NCBI GenBank assembly: GCA_008931825.1
Contig: QXVZ01030320.1
Coordinates: forward strand, 1 to 48,511
Direction of reading: 5' to 3'
DNA length: 48,511 bases
DNA from: Phallusia fumigata
Lineage: Eukaryota; Chordata; Ascidiacea; Phlebobranchia; Ascidiidae
Part shown: piece after piece, positions 14,401-23,900 of the stretch
How positions within the stretch are numbered: the first letter of the stretch is position 1
Layout: the number at the start of each line of letters is the position of its first letter
Position numbers and translations under genes: made by a program
The notes under the pieces: generated by a model
Databases searched by the model: none
The model's input: only the letters and a program-made list of their open reading frames with translations
Told to the model about the DNA's origin: nothing

Positions 14401-14809
14401 AAAGGGACCCAATACAATGCAGCTAATAAAAATACATTGTAACAAGAAAAAATGGTGTATACCTGCATAAAATGTTATTTAATAGCTCAGCACAATATAC
14501 ACTTCACAGTACACTAGACATCCTGTGTGGCATTCAACTTAACTCTTTTAGAAACCCTGCTTTAGGTAACTATATTTTTTCCATCAATTTTTTTACCTCT
14601 GCCTTGTGCCTTTCGGTTGATATACCAAGCATCACTTGCAATTGTTTTAGAACTGACTTTTTTTCTTCAGTCAAGGGTCCTTGTGCTCGTAGAGCATTAA
14701 CAATGCTGACATAGGCTTCTAATTCCAAATGACGCAATGCCAGCAGTCCTTCCTCTTCATTATAATCCAAAAAAGGTACCAGCTTACATGGTAAACTCAT
14801 CTTAAGCAT
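2481..14809 (-). CDS. emsy: EMSY homologue, ENT-domain chromatin regulator (14 exons)
   Basis: EMSY is a nuclear BRCA2-binding repressor that works with chromatin proteins through its N-terminal ENT domain. Exon 1 encodes the ENT core, including LELEAY, ALRAQG and ISTERHKAE, and exon 2 continues it with IRRAVNCENLSTI and WLKEGRRL; both align closely with vertebrate EMSY. The later exons are a low-complexity Ser/Thr/Lys/Pro tail with IIVVHRPP and repeated Val-Lys-Pro motifs. Exons (minus): 14809-14597, 11322-11115, 10010-9864, 7901-7337, 5323-5094, 5003-4920, 4860-4744, 4654-4550, 4480-4268, 4210-3998, 3938-3853, 3303-3169, 3078-2986, 2915-2481. All introns are GT-AG, phases agree at every junction, and the total is 2844 nt (947 residues); vertebrate EMSY is about 1300. 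The start could also be the Met at 14800. The tail exons rest on phase and open frame more than on homology. A 5' non-coding exon is possible. Confidence 0.92.
3405..3740 (+). repeat. Module C/D repeat copy in an EMSY intron
   Basis: The stretch contains the family signatures 'acatgggtccccacacatg' (about 3474), the 'ttaggggcctagctggg' block (about 3576) and the end block 'cttcatggaaggtgaccc'. It is a diverged copy, read on the plus strand, antisense to EMSY. Confidence 0.6.
5864..6389. other. EMSY intron 4, non-repeat part
   Basis: Intron between the exons at 7901-7337 and 5323-5094. Open frames on the minus strand here have no recognisable domain, and the codon phases of the flanking exons already agree, so no exon is required. 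Part of it (about 6120-6240) carries weak module B signatures such as 'ggggcctgtgggccaacc'. Confidence 0.4.
6390..6905 (+). repeat. Module A repeat, near full-length copy
   Basis: Starts with ctagagaggtgacattctcc and runs through 'gggtccctacttccc', 'gattgtttctgctagcat', 'aacacatgggtcct' and 'gacctttggcc' to a 'tgcagtttcagcaatgc' tail. The same order of blocks recurs at 39155-39666, 40129-40620 and 43588-43990. It contains a perfect 2 x 23-bp tandem at 6478-6523. It lies in EMSY intron 4, antisense to the gene. Confidence 0.75.
6478..6523 (+). repeat. Perfect 2 x 23-bp tandem repeat
   Basis: Two identical 23-bp units beginning ctgtatattatattcc lie back to back inside the module A copy. This looks like a local slippage duplication. 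Confidence 0.85.
7194..7240 (+). repeat. Short direct repeat
   Basis: The 17-mer atgtgcatgtaaggata occurs at 7194-7210 and again at about 7224-7240 within EMSY intron 4. Confidence 0.6.
8516..8890 (+). repeat. Degenerate interspersed repeat related to 12866-13200
   Basis: Both stretches begin with an agggatgtt/gggaagttcaaa block followed by gattcgaatcc, and both end with a 'ttgttgattNtgNNacttg' block followed by ttttagt. The shared ends and similar length make them two decayed copies of one element in EMSY introns. The copy at 12866 ends in a possible transposase start (see that entry). Confidence 0.55.
8993..9262 (+). repeat. Module A repeat, 5' part
   Basis: Signatures 'gagaagtgactttctcc', 'tggatccccaatttccttg', 'gattgtttctgaaaacatg' and 'taatagggcatggtcatt' occur in module A order. 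Truncated before the 3' half. Confidence 0.65.
9288..9440 (+). repeat. Module D repeat fragment
   Basis: Contains 'ttttatggcatgattg', 'gcatgggttccc' and the 'actgatgacacaccgcca' block that is also present in the long copy at 47375-48025. Confidence 0.6.
9555..9680 (+). repeat. Internally deleted module B repeat
   Basis: The start block (atttggagttaaaaagg) is joined to the 'gcattgtaccaactatc' block and then to 'aaacagagtgaacacaatg', skipping the middle of module B. This is an internal deletion derivative. Confidence 0.55.
10130..10345 (+). repeat. Module A repeat, middle part
   Basis: Signatures 'ggggtcctaatttccttgg', 'taagtccacacacacat' and 'taatagggcacggccagtt' in the usual order. Diverged and truncated at both ends. 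Confidence 0.55.
10828..11092 (+). repeat. Module B repeat with terminal hairpin
   Basis: Contains 'ttggtgaatccaaatta', 'gtaggcctgtgggtgaac', 'gtcagtgcacaacttcag', 'tctttcttgaccgaaacg' and the end block cccctttatagaagggg followed by acccataa. Located in EMSY intron 2. Confidence 0.75.
11399..11573 (+). repeat. Module A repeat fragment next to a palindrome
   Basis: A diverged 5' part of module A ('gtggtaccctactttact', 'cataattgtttttgcaagca') runs directly into the palindrome at 11574-11620. Confidence 0.5.
11574..11620. repeat. Perfect 17-bp inverted repeat (hairpin)
   Basis: GTTGTCATCATCAGTGC at 11574-11590 is the exact reverse complement of 11604-11620, with a 13-nt loop. It lies in EMSY intron 1. 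Such a perfect stem in otherwise decayed sequence suggests recent origin or function, but no gene is implied. Confidence 0.9.
12866..13220 (+). mobile_element. Possible 5' end of a decayed hAT-like DNA transposon
   Basis: A repeat shared with 8516-8890 ends at an ATG (13197) opening M-A-S-G-R-K-K-R, which runs into a good splice donor (AAAAAAAG then GTATGT). A short basic N-terminus of this kind is typical of BED-finger hAT transposases, but the next exon is not visible. Inference; a chance ATG is quite possible. Confidence 0.25.
13233..13410 (-). CDS. Candidate first exon of a small secreted protein (weak)
   Basis: The minus-strand ATG at 13410 opens MTSLFLPFFLVFCGFSC, a good signal-peptide-like stretch, and then a Cys-containing segment (GVCYVWFKV) before a plausible donor (TCTCGG then GTATGTG at 13232). 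It is 59 codons plus one base, nested in EMSY intron 1. I recognise no family and found no second exon. A hydrophobic run in AT-rich sequence is common by chance, so this is only a candidate. Confidence 0.2.
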
Positions 14810-15295
14810 TAACCAATTAGTCTGTTATTACATTCCTAATCTTAAAAAAATTATCAAAGAAAGTACAGTAGAAAAGCATTTAAGAAGTTGAAAATTTAAA
14901 ATAAATTATTAACATTCTGTCACATTTTTTAGAACAAAAATGTTTGTACACTGAAATAATTCAAATGTTTTTTACACTTTTGAAAATAAACATCACATAG
15001 GCAAAAAATTAGCGCTACACATGCAAACAAAATATAGTTTGAAAAAGACAAATTTTGAAACATAAAACCAGATAATTTAAACTAAAGTTAGTAAATTCTA
15101 AAAAAATGTGTTTTGCTTTCTTTGGAAACATAATAGCAAAGAGCACAAATACATCAGTATTTCAGTCACAGTACACCTACAAACATTGTTTTGGTTTCAA
15201 TCGAGAGCCAAATGTAAGTAATATATGTGAATCTATGATAACCTTCCCAGCCTGATCAATTTAAACAACATTATTTTGTGACATTTACAAACACT

Positions 15296-16489
15296 TCACT
15301 GGCGCTTAAGTTGTTTCAATCCCAAAAATCGTTTAACAGTTTTGTTGCATGGGGTATCATAAAAGTCTGACTTATTGGTATTTGATGTATTTTGCTTTAG
15401 GGTATCATCAAACACAATGGTGTTGTGATAATTGTTGGTGGAAAGATCAGTCAGATAGTGGCTTATCGATTCACTACATTCATATAGAGACTTAATGTAC
15501 TCATCCAACTGAGTTGGTGAACAATGAGAGCGTGCATATTCAAGCCAAGCAGGATAAGTTTGTTTTTGATCATCACCACATTTTCTCAAATAGTTTGCCA
15601 GTGACACTGAACGAGGTGTAAAATTATTTTTTTGATTTTTTGCTGACCACTTATTTGAGTTATCCGTAGTAGTTGTTTGACTGTTAACTTTAACCACTTT
15701 TAAAGCAACTGCATGATTTTCTCCGTCACATGGTGATGCATCACTTTTAGCAACTGCGCACTGTTTCACAGCATTTTCATCTCTCCCCCCAGTTTTATTT
15801 ACTATTGATGCTGTCACATCTGCCGCACCAGGTTTACTATTTGCTGCCACATCAGAATTATTTAAACAACTAGCAGTTGGCAATAAAATCTTGTCTTCCC
15901 ATGTAGGTGAATCCAACAATCCTGGATCAGCATCTAGCCCAAAACAATCATCTTCATCATCAAACGTTGTGTCCAATAATGAATCATCAACATCATTATC
16001 ATCAGTGCTAGCTTCCTCAACAATGGTACTTTTGCAACTGGATTGGCTATTTTCAATGTCTTTAATTGTTTTACAAATTCCTGAACCACTAAAATAATTA
16101 TTACTTGAATCGTTTTGTTTTTTGTATGGATGTGCAATATCTAGAAACAGTTGATGAATGAATTTTCTTGATGATGGCACTTTTCCGTTAACTTGTTTAG
16201 ATGTAGTGCCATCAATTTGTAAACAACAGCTTGTTCCTTCACATGCTTGTGGTTTATTGACTTTTTGGACTGTGGACAAAGTGTTTTTAACAGTACTTTG
16301 ATCTTGAATGGTATTTTCATGGGACCCAGATTGAAAACCTGAAGCAATACAGCATGATTGAGGAGTACTACATGAATAAGGCACATTAAGGCTTTGGAAA
16401 AGAAAACTATCACCACAGGATAGATTGGAATCTAAAACTGCTTGGCCAACTACTGACTCGGAAAAGTCAGAATCACTTGACCCCTCCAT
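15296..16489 (-). CDS. Unrecognised acidic protein, 397 residues, single exon
   Basis: By far the longest open frame in the window, and uninterrupted. The product is Ser/Asn/Asp-rich and probably disordered: an N-terminus with DSDFSESV, a strongly acidic middle (about residues 160-195, with FDDEDD and PTWEDKILLP), and a C-terminal third (about residues 295-350) that looks folded and helical, with SLANYLRKC, YPAWLEYARSHCSPTQ and DEYIKSLYECSESIS. It ends in a basic tail (KTVKRFLGLKQLKRQ) that could be a nuclear signal. I do not recognise the family and assign no function. A splice acceptor (TTTTCTACAG) ends three bases before the ATG, so the mRNA either has a 5' non-coding exon or receives a trans-spliced leader. 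EMSY begins 487 bp downstream on the same strand. Confidence 0.8.
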   Translation of the reverse strand: MEGSSDSDFSESVVGQAVLDSNLSCGDSFLFQSLNVPYSCSTPQSCCIASGFQSGSHENTIQDQSTVKNTLSTVQKVNKPQACEGTSCCLQIDGTTSKQVNGKVPSSRKFIHQLFLDIAHPYKKQNDSSNNYFSGSGICKTIKDIENSQSSCKSTIVEEASTDDNDVDDSLLDTTFDDEDDCFGLDADPGLLDSPTWEDKILLPTASCLNNSDVAANSKPGAADVTASIVNKTGGRDENAVKQCAVAKSDASPCDGENHAVALKVVKVNSQTTTTDNSNKWSAKNQKNNFTPRSVSLANYLRKCGDDQKQTYPAWLEYARSHCSPTQLDEYIKSLYECSESISHYLTDLSTNNYHNTIVFDDTLKQNTSNTNKSDFYDTPCNKTVKRFLGLKQLKRQ

Positions 16490-16499
16490 GTTCTGTAGA
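16490..16499 (-). promoter_or_regulatory. Splice acceptor directly upstream of the 397-residue gene
   Basis: On the minus strand TTTCTACAG is followed by AAC and then the ATG. An acceptor so close to the start suggests cis-splicing of a 5' UTR exon or spliced-leader trans-splicing, which is widespread in ascidians. Confidence 0.45.
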
Positions 16500-17435
16500 A
16501 AACATTAAAACATTTAGCATCTGTAACTATTTGGAATTTACACAGTAACAACCAACACTGTGTGTTCAGTCTATCTCTTGCAAGATAAAACTGCAGTAGT
16601 GATAGGTGGATATTGTGAAATTCTACTGTAAAGAAAAAACATGGACCCAACACACACAAAGTTCTAGACCTGTAAGTGGTGGAACGAACAACAACATTTT
16701 TGCAAAAATACGATATTACAGATTCTGCTCAGATTTACAATGCAACACAATATTTCCCAAACCTCACTCCTCATAACACTAAACATTAATTGTTATATAA
16801 TATGTGTAGGATACCATGGTGTTTGGCATATGTCCTCACACCAAGAGGACTATCCGACACCAATTGCAATTTTCCCCTTGTTATTTTTGTACTTGGGGTG
16901 GTTGCATATCCAATATTTTTAACAAAGTCGAACCGGAGTGTAAAAGCAAGGGATTTTGTCTAAAACTTGACGGCAACTTCAGTTATATAACAGACAGACA
17001 AACCAGATCCCTAGCTTGCTATCATTTCAATTAAAAATGGAGGTTTCTCATTTTCAATGGTATGTTTTGGCTCTCATATTTTCAAAAGCATATTAATTTG
17101 TTGAGATAAGTATTTTCAGGTTATTTTTGTACTGAACAAAGTAATTTCCTAATCCCTGCAAATTTCACAACAACAACCACCAATTAGCGCCCTAAATGAC
17201 AAAGTTGAAACCTTTAATAATGTTGTGAACAATAATAGAATATTTACACTTATTTTATCGATTGGTAGCAGTTGAATACAGTCATGTAAAAAATGGAATG
17301 TTTTAATGTTTTGTATTGAAAACAGGGAATTTCCTCCAAAATTTACTTCCAAAAATCAGTATTTTAAATTGAAATAAAAACAATGACCATTTTAGTTAAA
17401 TTAGCACTTTGATGTTTAAGCCCAAAGGCGCTGAA
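16500..17435. other. Non-coding sequence, no gene recognised
   Basis: AT-rich. A stretch near 17116-17200 (tttttgtactgaacaaagta and following bases) recurs near 22826-22920, showing a shared interspersed repeat. No conserved protein block seen. Confidence 0.4.
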
Positions 17436-17610
17436 GGCGAAAATCGCTACGGTAAAAACGAAAGGCTGTCTTGCGATGTCAATGGGATATGAATCATATG
17501 TCAGAGGAACCTCTAAACTTCAAATTCCGACCCTTTGTTTAAAACTTACCCTCGGAACATTTTGATAATTGATCGTATTTGGTCAACTTTAGCAGATACT
17601 AGCACTGCGA
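17436..17610 (+). repeat. Diverged copy of the sequence at 18024-18316
   Basis: Blocks cgctacggtaaaaacgaaag, gatgtcaatgggat, ctctaaacttcaaa and tcggaacattttgataatt recur in the same order at 18024-18316 (cggaacattttgataattt and others). An older tandem duplication with a hAT element now sitting between the copies. Confidence 0.65.
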
Positions 17611-17617
17611 CATAGCC

Positions 17618-17972
17618 CAGGGCTTTCCAAACTGGGGGTTGCAACCAACAAATACAAATCTCAAAGTTTAACTGCAAATAATATTGTACCAAGAAATACT
17701 CGATAACAGCAGACAGTGAGAAATGAAATCCTCATGCTTGTGACGCAGCTGGATATTTTTCGTTTGTTCTGTCACTGCGGTTTGATTGTGATTGAAAAGT
17801 GCGCCACATCCTAGTTGATAAATTGCAGTGGGTTTAGTGTTGGCTACATGTTAAATAACAAAGGATTAAATTACACTGACGAGGGGAAATGACCTTAACA
17901 GCATGTATGTTTTGAACCGATTATAGCTGTCAAACGCAAGGGTCGCTGACTAAAAAAGTTTGGAAAGCCCTG
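17618..17972. mobile_element. hAT-type MITE, CAGGGCTTTCCAAACT ends
   Basis: The left end CAGGGCTTTCCAAACT and right end AGTTTGGAAAGCCCTG form a perfect 16-bp terminal inverted repeat; interior about 320 bp without a transposase. The flanking 8-mers (acatagcc and acctgatg) do not match well, so the target duplication has decayed or one boundary was rearranged. The right part of this element is repeated at 19397 as part of the 1.5-kb duplication. Confidence 0.8.
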
Positions 17973-19395
17973 ACCTGATGTAGTCTATCTTCCCAAAATG
18001 CGATAAAGGTAGCTTGCGAAATACGTTGTGCCGTAAAAACGCGAAAAGGCTGCCTCGTGATGTCAATTGGATAAACAAAGTGTAATCTCTAAACTTCAAA
18101 GTAGTAACCCACACTTTAAAAGCTTATGGGGGATTCACAACAGAGGTACACTAATTTACGGAATGATGAATGAACGGAACGGTCTCTAATTTACGGAATG
18201 GACGGAACGGTCGGAACGAAGACGCGGTTAAAAGTAGCCTCGGAAGTCGGAACATTTTGATAATTTGGTTCGGATTAGGTTCATAAGAGCGCATATTAAT
18301 ACTTTGACGTAGCAGTTGCAAATATGTTCAGGGTGTACTTCTTTCTGACAGGTTTTTGAAACAAACCAACCAAACATTCCCTTTTTGTATTTCTGTTCCT
18401 GAAAGTGATGTAAACGATATACTGAGTAAATCCAAATAAAGATTTTTACTATTTTTTACGCATAAACTGAAGACAATATGGTGCACTTTTTTAAGTTGCC
18501 TTAATAATAATAATAAAACATTTTTCGTTCTTTTGCAAAAATATTCTGAATGGCACCATAAAGAACTTAATGGCACTTGTAATTGTTTATTCCAGCGATA
18601 AATCATTTTTTACAGATTGTTTTTGACACATTTTTATCAATCTTTGTAAGCATGTAACAACTTTAGTCCATAAGACGCATGTTTTGTTTCGAAAAACAAA
18701 CAAGTTGCATAAAATCTGCAGCATCCTTTTTTTAGTTAAACCATAGACTATCATAAGCTTTAAATTTAATGTCAATACTTTTATTGCTTTTCGGCTGTTT
18801 GGCGCTTGAGTAAACTGGTCGGCTAGTGAGCACTTTTTAGTTACACAGCTGCGTCCACTAATCTCTATTAACACTGTTAAATCAGTGGCTGCCTGGCTGC
18901 GTCCCTTTCATAGAGAACATAGGCAACTCTCCGAAATGGCTCCAGAATGGTGACGCTTGGATGCCACGGGTAAAAATTGACGGTTGCCTGCGACGCAAGC
19001 CGCAAAAAGTAAGAAACTCATAAAACAAACACAGTGAAAAAGCTATATTCGGAAAATAATCCCGGCTGTAACCACGTTGGCACACCAGACGCAGAGGACT
19101 GCATGACACAAACGTAACATACGGAAAATTGTGTTTTATACACAACAACGGTTTAGTAATGTTCCTTTTCAAATGCATTTTTCTGAAACAAACTTGCCTC
19201 AGTTATCACGTATTAGCGTGTACGTAACATTTCTTGCTGTTTCTTGCCTTGTGGGCCAGCAGATTTAATGGAGAATTTGGGCCTTTGCAATAAAAGTTTG
19301 CCGACCAGGGTTTTAAAACAAACGAAGTCCTGAGTTATGTTTGAAAAACTGGCAATATAAAAGACTACAGCACGAATTCAGAAGAAGTATAAAAA
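17895..19395 (+). repeat. 1.5-kb direct repeat, copy 1 (probable allele of copy 2)
   Basis: Begins ttaacagcatgtatgttttg inside the hAT MITE and ends ...gaagtataaaaa directly before the N at 19396. Copy 2 begins with exactly the same bases after the N. Copy 1 has about 44 bp near 18522-18565 and about 60 bp near 18819-18878 that copy 2 lacks. Scattered single-base differences otherwise. No gene recognised inside either copy. Confidence 0.92.
18151..18220 (+). repeat. 34-bp tandem motif (ctaatttacggaatg)
   Basis: ctaatttacggaatg followed by an acggaacggtc block occurs twice with a 34-bp period (18151 and 18185). The same tandem recurs in the second large copy at about 19653-19722. Confidence 0.7.
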
Positions 19396-19396
19396 N
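19396..19396. other. Single N: contig join
   Basis: The ambiguous base lies exactly between the end of one copy and the start of the other copy of the 1.5-kb repeat, the signature of two overlapping contigs that were not merged. Confidence 0.9.
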
Positions 19397-20916
19397 TTAA
19401 CAGCATGTATGTTTTGAACCGATTATAGCTGTCAAACGCAAGGGTCGCTGACTAAAAAAGTTTGGAAAGCCCTGACCTGATGTAGTCTATCTTCCCAAAA
19501 TGCGATAAAGGTAGCTTGCGAAATACGTTGTGCCGTAAAAACGCGAAAAGGCTGCCTAGTGATGTCAATTGGATAAACAAAGTGTAATCTCTAAACTTCA
19601 AAGTAGTAACCCACACTTTAAAAGCTTATGGGGGATTCACAACAGAGGTACACTAATTTACGGAATGATGAATGAACGGAACGGTCTCTAATTTACGGAA
19701 TGGACGGAACGGTCGGAACGAAGACGCGGTTAAAAGTAGCCTCGGAAGTCGGAACATTTTGATAATTTGGTTCGGATTAGGTTCATAAGAGCGCATATTA
19801 ATACTTTGACGTAGCAGTTGCAAATATGTTCAGGGTGTACTTCTTTCTGACAGGTTTTTGAAACAAACCAACCAAACATTCTCTTTTTGTTTTTCTGTTC
19901 CTGAAAGTGATGTAAACGATATACTGAATAAATCCAAATAAAGATTTTTACTATTTTTTACGCATAAACTGAAGACAATATGGTGCAATTTTTTAAGTTG
20001 CCTTAATAATAATAAAACAAGAACTTAATGGCACTTGTAATTGTTTATTCAAGCGATAAATCATTTTTTACAGATTGTTTTTGACACATTTTTATCAATC
20101 CTTGTAAGCATGTAACAACTTTAGTCCATAAGACGCATGTTTTGTTTCGAAAAACAAACAAGTTGCATAAAATCTGCAGCATCCTTTTTTTAGTTAAACC
20201 ATAGACTATCATAAGCTGGACTTTAGGCGGACAAACTAGTCGATGACATCTTTCAAAATCGGGTTCAGATTATAACAAAAAACGGGATGTAAGTCTTAAA
20301 TGTTTTTTGTGGTATTTGTTAAGTTATGGTCACACAAATAAGGCTTTAAATTTAATGTCAATGCTTTTCGGTTGTTTGGCGCTTGAGTAAACTGGTGTTA
20401 GATCAGTGGCTGCCTGGCTGCGTCCCTTCCATAGAGAACATAGGCAACTCTCCGAAATGGCTCCAGAATGGTGACGCTTGGATGCCACGGGTAAAAATTG
20501 ACGGTTGCCTGCGACGCAAGCCGCAAAAAGTAAGAAACTCATAAAACAAACACAGTGAAAAAGCTATATTCGGAAAATAATCCCGGCTGTAACCACGTTG
20601 GCACACCAGACGCAGAGGACTGCATGACACACACGTAACATAAGGAAAATTGTGTTTTATACACAACAACGGTTTAGTAATGTTCCTTTTCAAATGCATT
20701 TTTCTGAAACAAACTTGCCTCAGTTATCACGTATTAGCGTGTACGTAACATTTCTTGCTGTTTCTTGCCTTGTGGGCCAGCAGATTTAATGGAGAATTTG
20801 GGCCTTTGCAATAAAAGTTTGCCGACCAGGGTTTTAAAACAAACGAAGTCCTGAGTTATGTTTGAAAAACTGGCAATATAAAAGACTACAGCACGAATTT
20901 AGAAGAAGTATAAAAA
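19397..20916 (+). repeat. 1.5-kb direct repeat, copy 2
   Basis: Near-identical to 17895-19395 from its first to its last base, then continues into unique sequence (atgttgattgatgc). It carries an extra segment of about 125 bp at 20218-20342 and lacks the two segments noted for copy 1. A few per cent or less of single-base differences by eye. Confidence 0.92.
20218..20342. mobile_element. About 125-bp insertion present in only one repeat copy
   Basis: Copy 1 reads ataagctttaaatttaatg without a break, while copy 2 has about 125 bp between ataagct and ggctttaaat. The duplicated gct and the clean empty site in copy 1 suggest a small mobile insertion polymorphic between the two alleles. No clear terminal inverted repeat. 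Confidence 0.5.
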
Positions 20917-23900
20917 ATGTTGATTGATGCAAAAAGAAATATATTATAAAATAAATAAAAATAGCAGTACTGGAAGCAGCAAACAGTACATAACAATTTA
21001 TGTTTTACAATGTGCTTCGAGTCACACTGCGCCGTCAAAGCTAAATGACCATTGACTTGGAACTGACTAATTGCAACAACCTCACGCGTCCATACAGCGA
21101 TTTGTTGTGTTCATTCAACAACGTTATTGAGGAATTAAGATAATATACAAGCTCTAAAGTGATAATTTAGCACTACTTCCTAGTGATGGTTAGCATCGAC
21201 CTGCAACCGAAAATAAGGACGACTGATAAGAGAGCATAGGAATGTTAAGCGGTCAGGTAGGCAATTCCTAATTGTTCAAAAGATGATTGTCCTTTTAGCC
21301 TGGCGTCGGTTTGGTTGTTTTTTTTTCTATCTGTTTGACTCGCACTGTATTTAACCAACAGTGATCTGACTCTTTATTTTTCGACAACGTTAATAATAGA
21401 CAAATCAACGATTCAACTAAAATCGATTAACCCGACAGTTTCTTTCTTCATTGGTTCCTTTGCAGTTTTGAATGAATCGTCTTTTACTTTTAAGTTGCAG
21501 ATTGCATTGTTGAAAAGCTATTATAGACTGCCTTTTCGCCGATTCGTTGGAAGAAAACAATATGAGCGTTTTTGTGCAGTCTTCTTGAGTTGTTGGGCGG
21601 TCAGTAGGGTATCAATGCTTTTCGCAGAAGATTTTTCTGAAACAAGCACTTAAGAAAAGTACAAAAGCCGTAGATTGAATTGTACAAACAAAACGATTCC
21701 AAATATTGTATGTAATATCAACAAAACAATAACACTCACATATTTTTCCTAAAACAACACAAACATGCAGATACTAAACGCTGACCCAGCTTCGTTTAAT
21801 TCAATCGGATTCCCTCTCGTCACGGAAACTGTTTTGGCCCTAGGTCATTTCTCACCAAGTCTAAGATAACTCCCTAACGTTCTCCACAAATTTAGGCTTT
21901 TCAACTAACCTAGCTAGCTCACAGTGCTAAGAATGCTATAAATGCCTTGTTACCGCCCACGTTGGGAATCACTGCTCTACAGTCTACACAACCTAGATAG
22001 CTCACCATTCTTGCATTTGTCGCATTCAACCCTATGATACGTGCTTGTCACCTAACCTGCAATGGCAGTACACTTTAATTTGCATTTGGATTATGTTGCG
22101 TTTTTAGTTACTGTTTCTTAACAAATATTCCTATTTTCCAGCCACTGACCGATCATTGCGCATAAAATAAACTCGACTTCACAATGACTGATTCTCTGGT
22201 TGATACCGACAAGAAAGCGCGGCTACAAAAGCTATTGTGAGAGGACTGTAGTATCCTCATTCAGCTGTCCGTCGAGACTCGAGATACATTAGGAAAAACA
22301 CACTTAACATTTTTTGATGGCATGAACAAAGTTTTGAAATAATTAGCTGGTCATGGTTCTGGTAGGTTGGTGTAGCGCTGTCATAAAATGATGATAAAAT
22401 TACTATCATAAAAAAACATAGGATGCAGTAAGCCAGCGATTTTTTTAAACGTTCAAAATTTGAACAATTGCTTGCTTGGGTGTGTGGACAGAAGGCTGAA
22501 AACGCGAAACAAATGTCGCCGAAAATCCTTCCGACCAACCAATGACGGGCTCTCGCCTTCCATTTTTCTTTTGCTAAGTTGTTCGTCCCAAGTGCCCAAA
22601 CCAAAACGTTAAGACGGGGAAGTAGAGGACGATTCTGCAGCTCCATGGTTCCGTGCTTATGGTAGCACTTGGGATTGAACCAGCTGCAAATTATAGCAAA
22701 AGTTAAGATTTGGTTGAGATTGATTACTCGCGCATATTTCCGTAATTCGTAACTCAACGGTATGTTTTACGTATATTTTCAGGAACTTTAATTGTATATT
22801 ATTGCCTAGCATTTAATCACATTGGTTCGATTTTTGTACTGAACAAAGTATAATGGTCCTCTTTATCAATCCATGCAAGTTTTGTGTAAAACAACCGCCA
22901 TTTGTGGACAAAATGGGGTAAAATTTTAGCGTGTTTTGACATCGTTCATTAATTTGGTCACGTAAGGGGCCTAGAAGGATAACCACTGACATGAGCGATA
23001 TGCAGCTCATACCAATAGTTTTGGAAATCGGCTGCTTATTCTGCAATGCAAAATTCGCTTCGAATTGCCTCCCAATATCCGCAACAATGCAGTTCAGTTC
23101 GTGCAACAACTTGTGTTTTTAAGGACTTTAATTGGTTGCGCCTTAGCATGTCACGTAAAACTTACCAAAACCATATGATGTTCTTTATCTGATTTTGATG
23201 ACAAAAAAAAACCTTAAATCAAATTTAATTGATGGATAACTGATTTAGGAAAATGTAAAATTCAGTTGATGGATTACTTAATATTTTATGCAACTATGGA
23301 TCTCCCAAAAACTGTTATAAGAACATCCCGACAAGTAAAAAAGGAAAATTGTGTGAAATGGACTATTACCTTATTGGAATCCGAGCACGGATAGCATCAC
23401 TTGTGACAACCTGTAACACTGTGATGCCACTGCATGTGTAATAGTTAAGTCGACAAAGCTTTGTTTGTTTTTTGTGTGTGACTAATGTACCTAAGGATAA
23501 TGTTGTAAGTGTGTTACGTATCCACTTTTTTCGAATCATGTTAAACGAACTTCACGCATCAAATTCGACGACAAACTAATCAGAAACACCATCATGTAGG
23601 GACTCCTTTTTGCAATTTAAAGATAGACATGGTAGAATATTTTTTGATTTACATCGGGTGTGGAGATCAAAAACATTGGTTAGTAGGGTGCGTAGGAAAA
23701 AGCATGTAAAATCCCTATTTGAATTTCTTTACAGAATTCCACCAGTTTTAATATATATATACATATATATATTGGTAAAAATTGTTTTAAAAAGGATTTT
23801 AAGCAAATAACTTTATAAGCATTTCATGCTTTGCAGCTATGAATAAAGCTACACCAACTTATTTTTATTTTTTATTTCTTCCCTCTATTTTTTCTATTTT

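Noticed and set aside
16816..17034. Plus-strand frames near 16740-17034
   Set aside because: No conserved block; overlapping frames suggest chance.
18882..19178. Minus-strand 98-codon frame, repeated at 20403-20699
   Set aside because: It is duplicated only because the 1.5-kb segment is present twice. Two nearly identical predicted proteins looked like evidence of coding, but the similarity is at DNA level and likely allelic.
22184..22238. ATG with 17 codons followed by a good donor (CTATT then GTGAGA)
   Set aside because: Could be a first exon, but no following exon was found and the stretch is too short to judge.
22257..22757. Minus-strand open frame of 166 codons
   Set aside because: No recognisable domain, uneven composition and no flanking exon or conserved block; listed only as part of the non-coding region.
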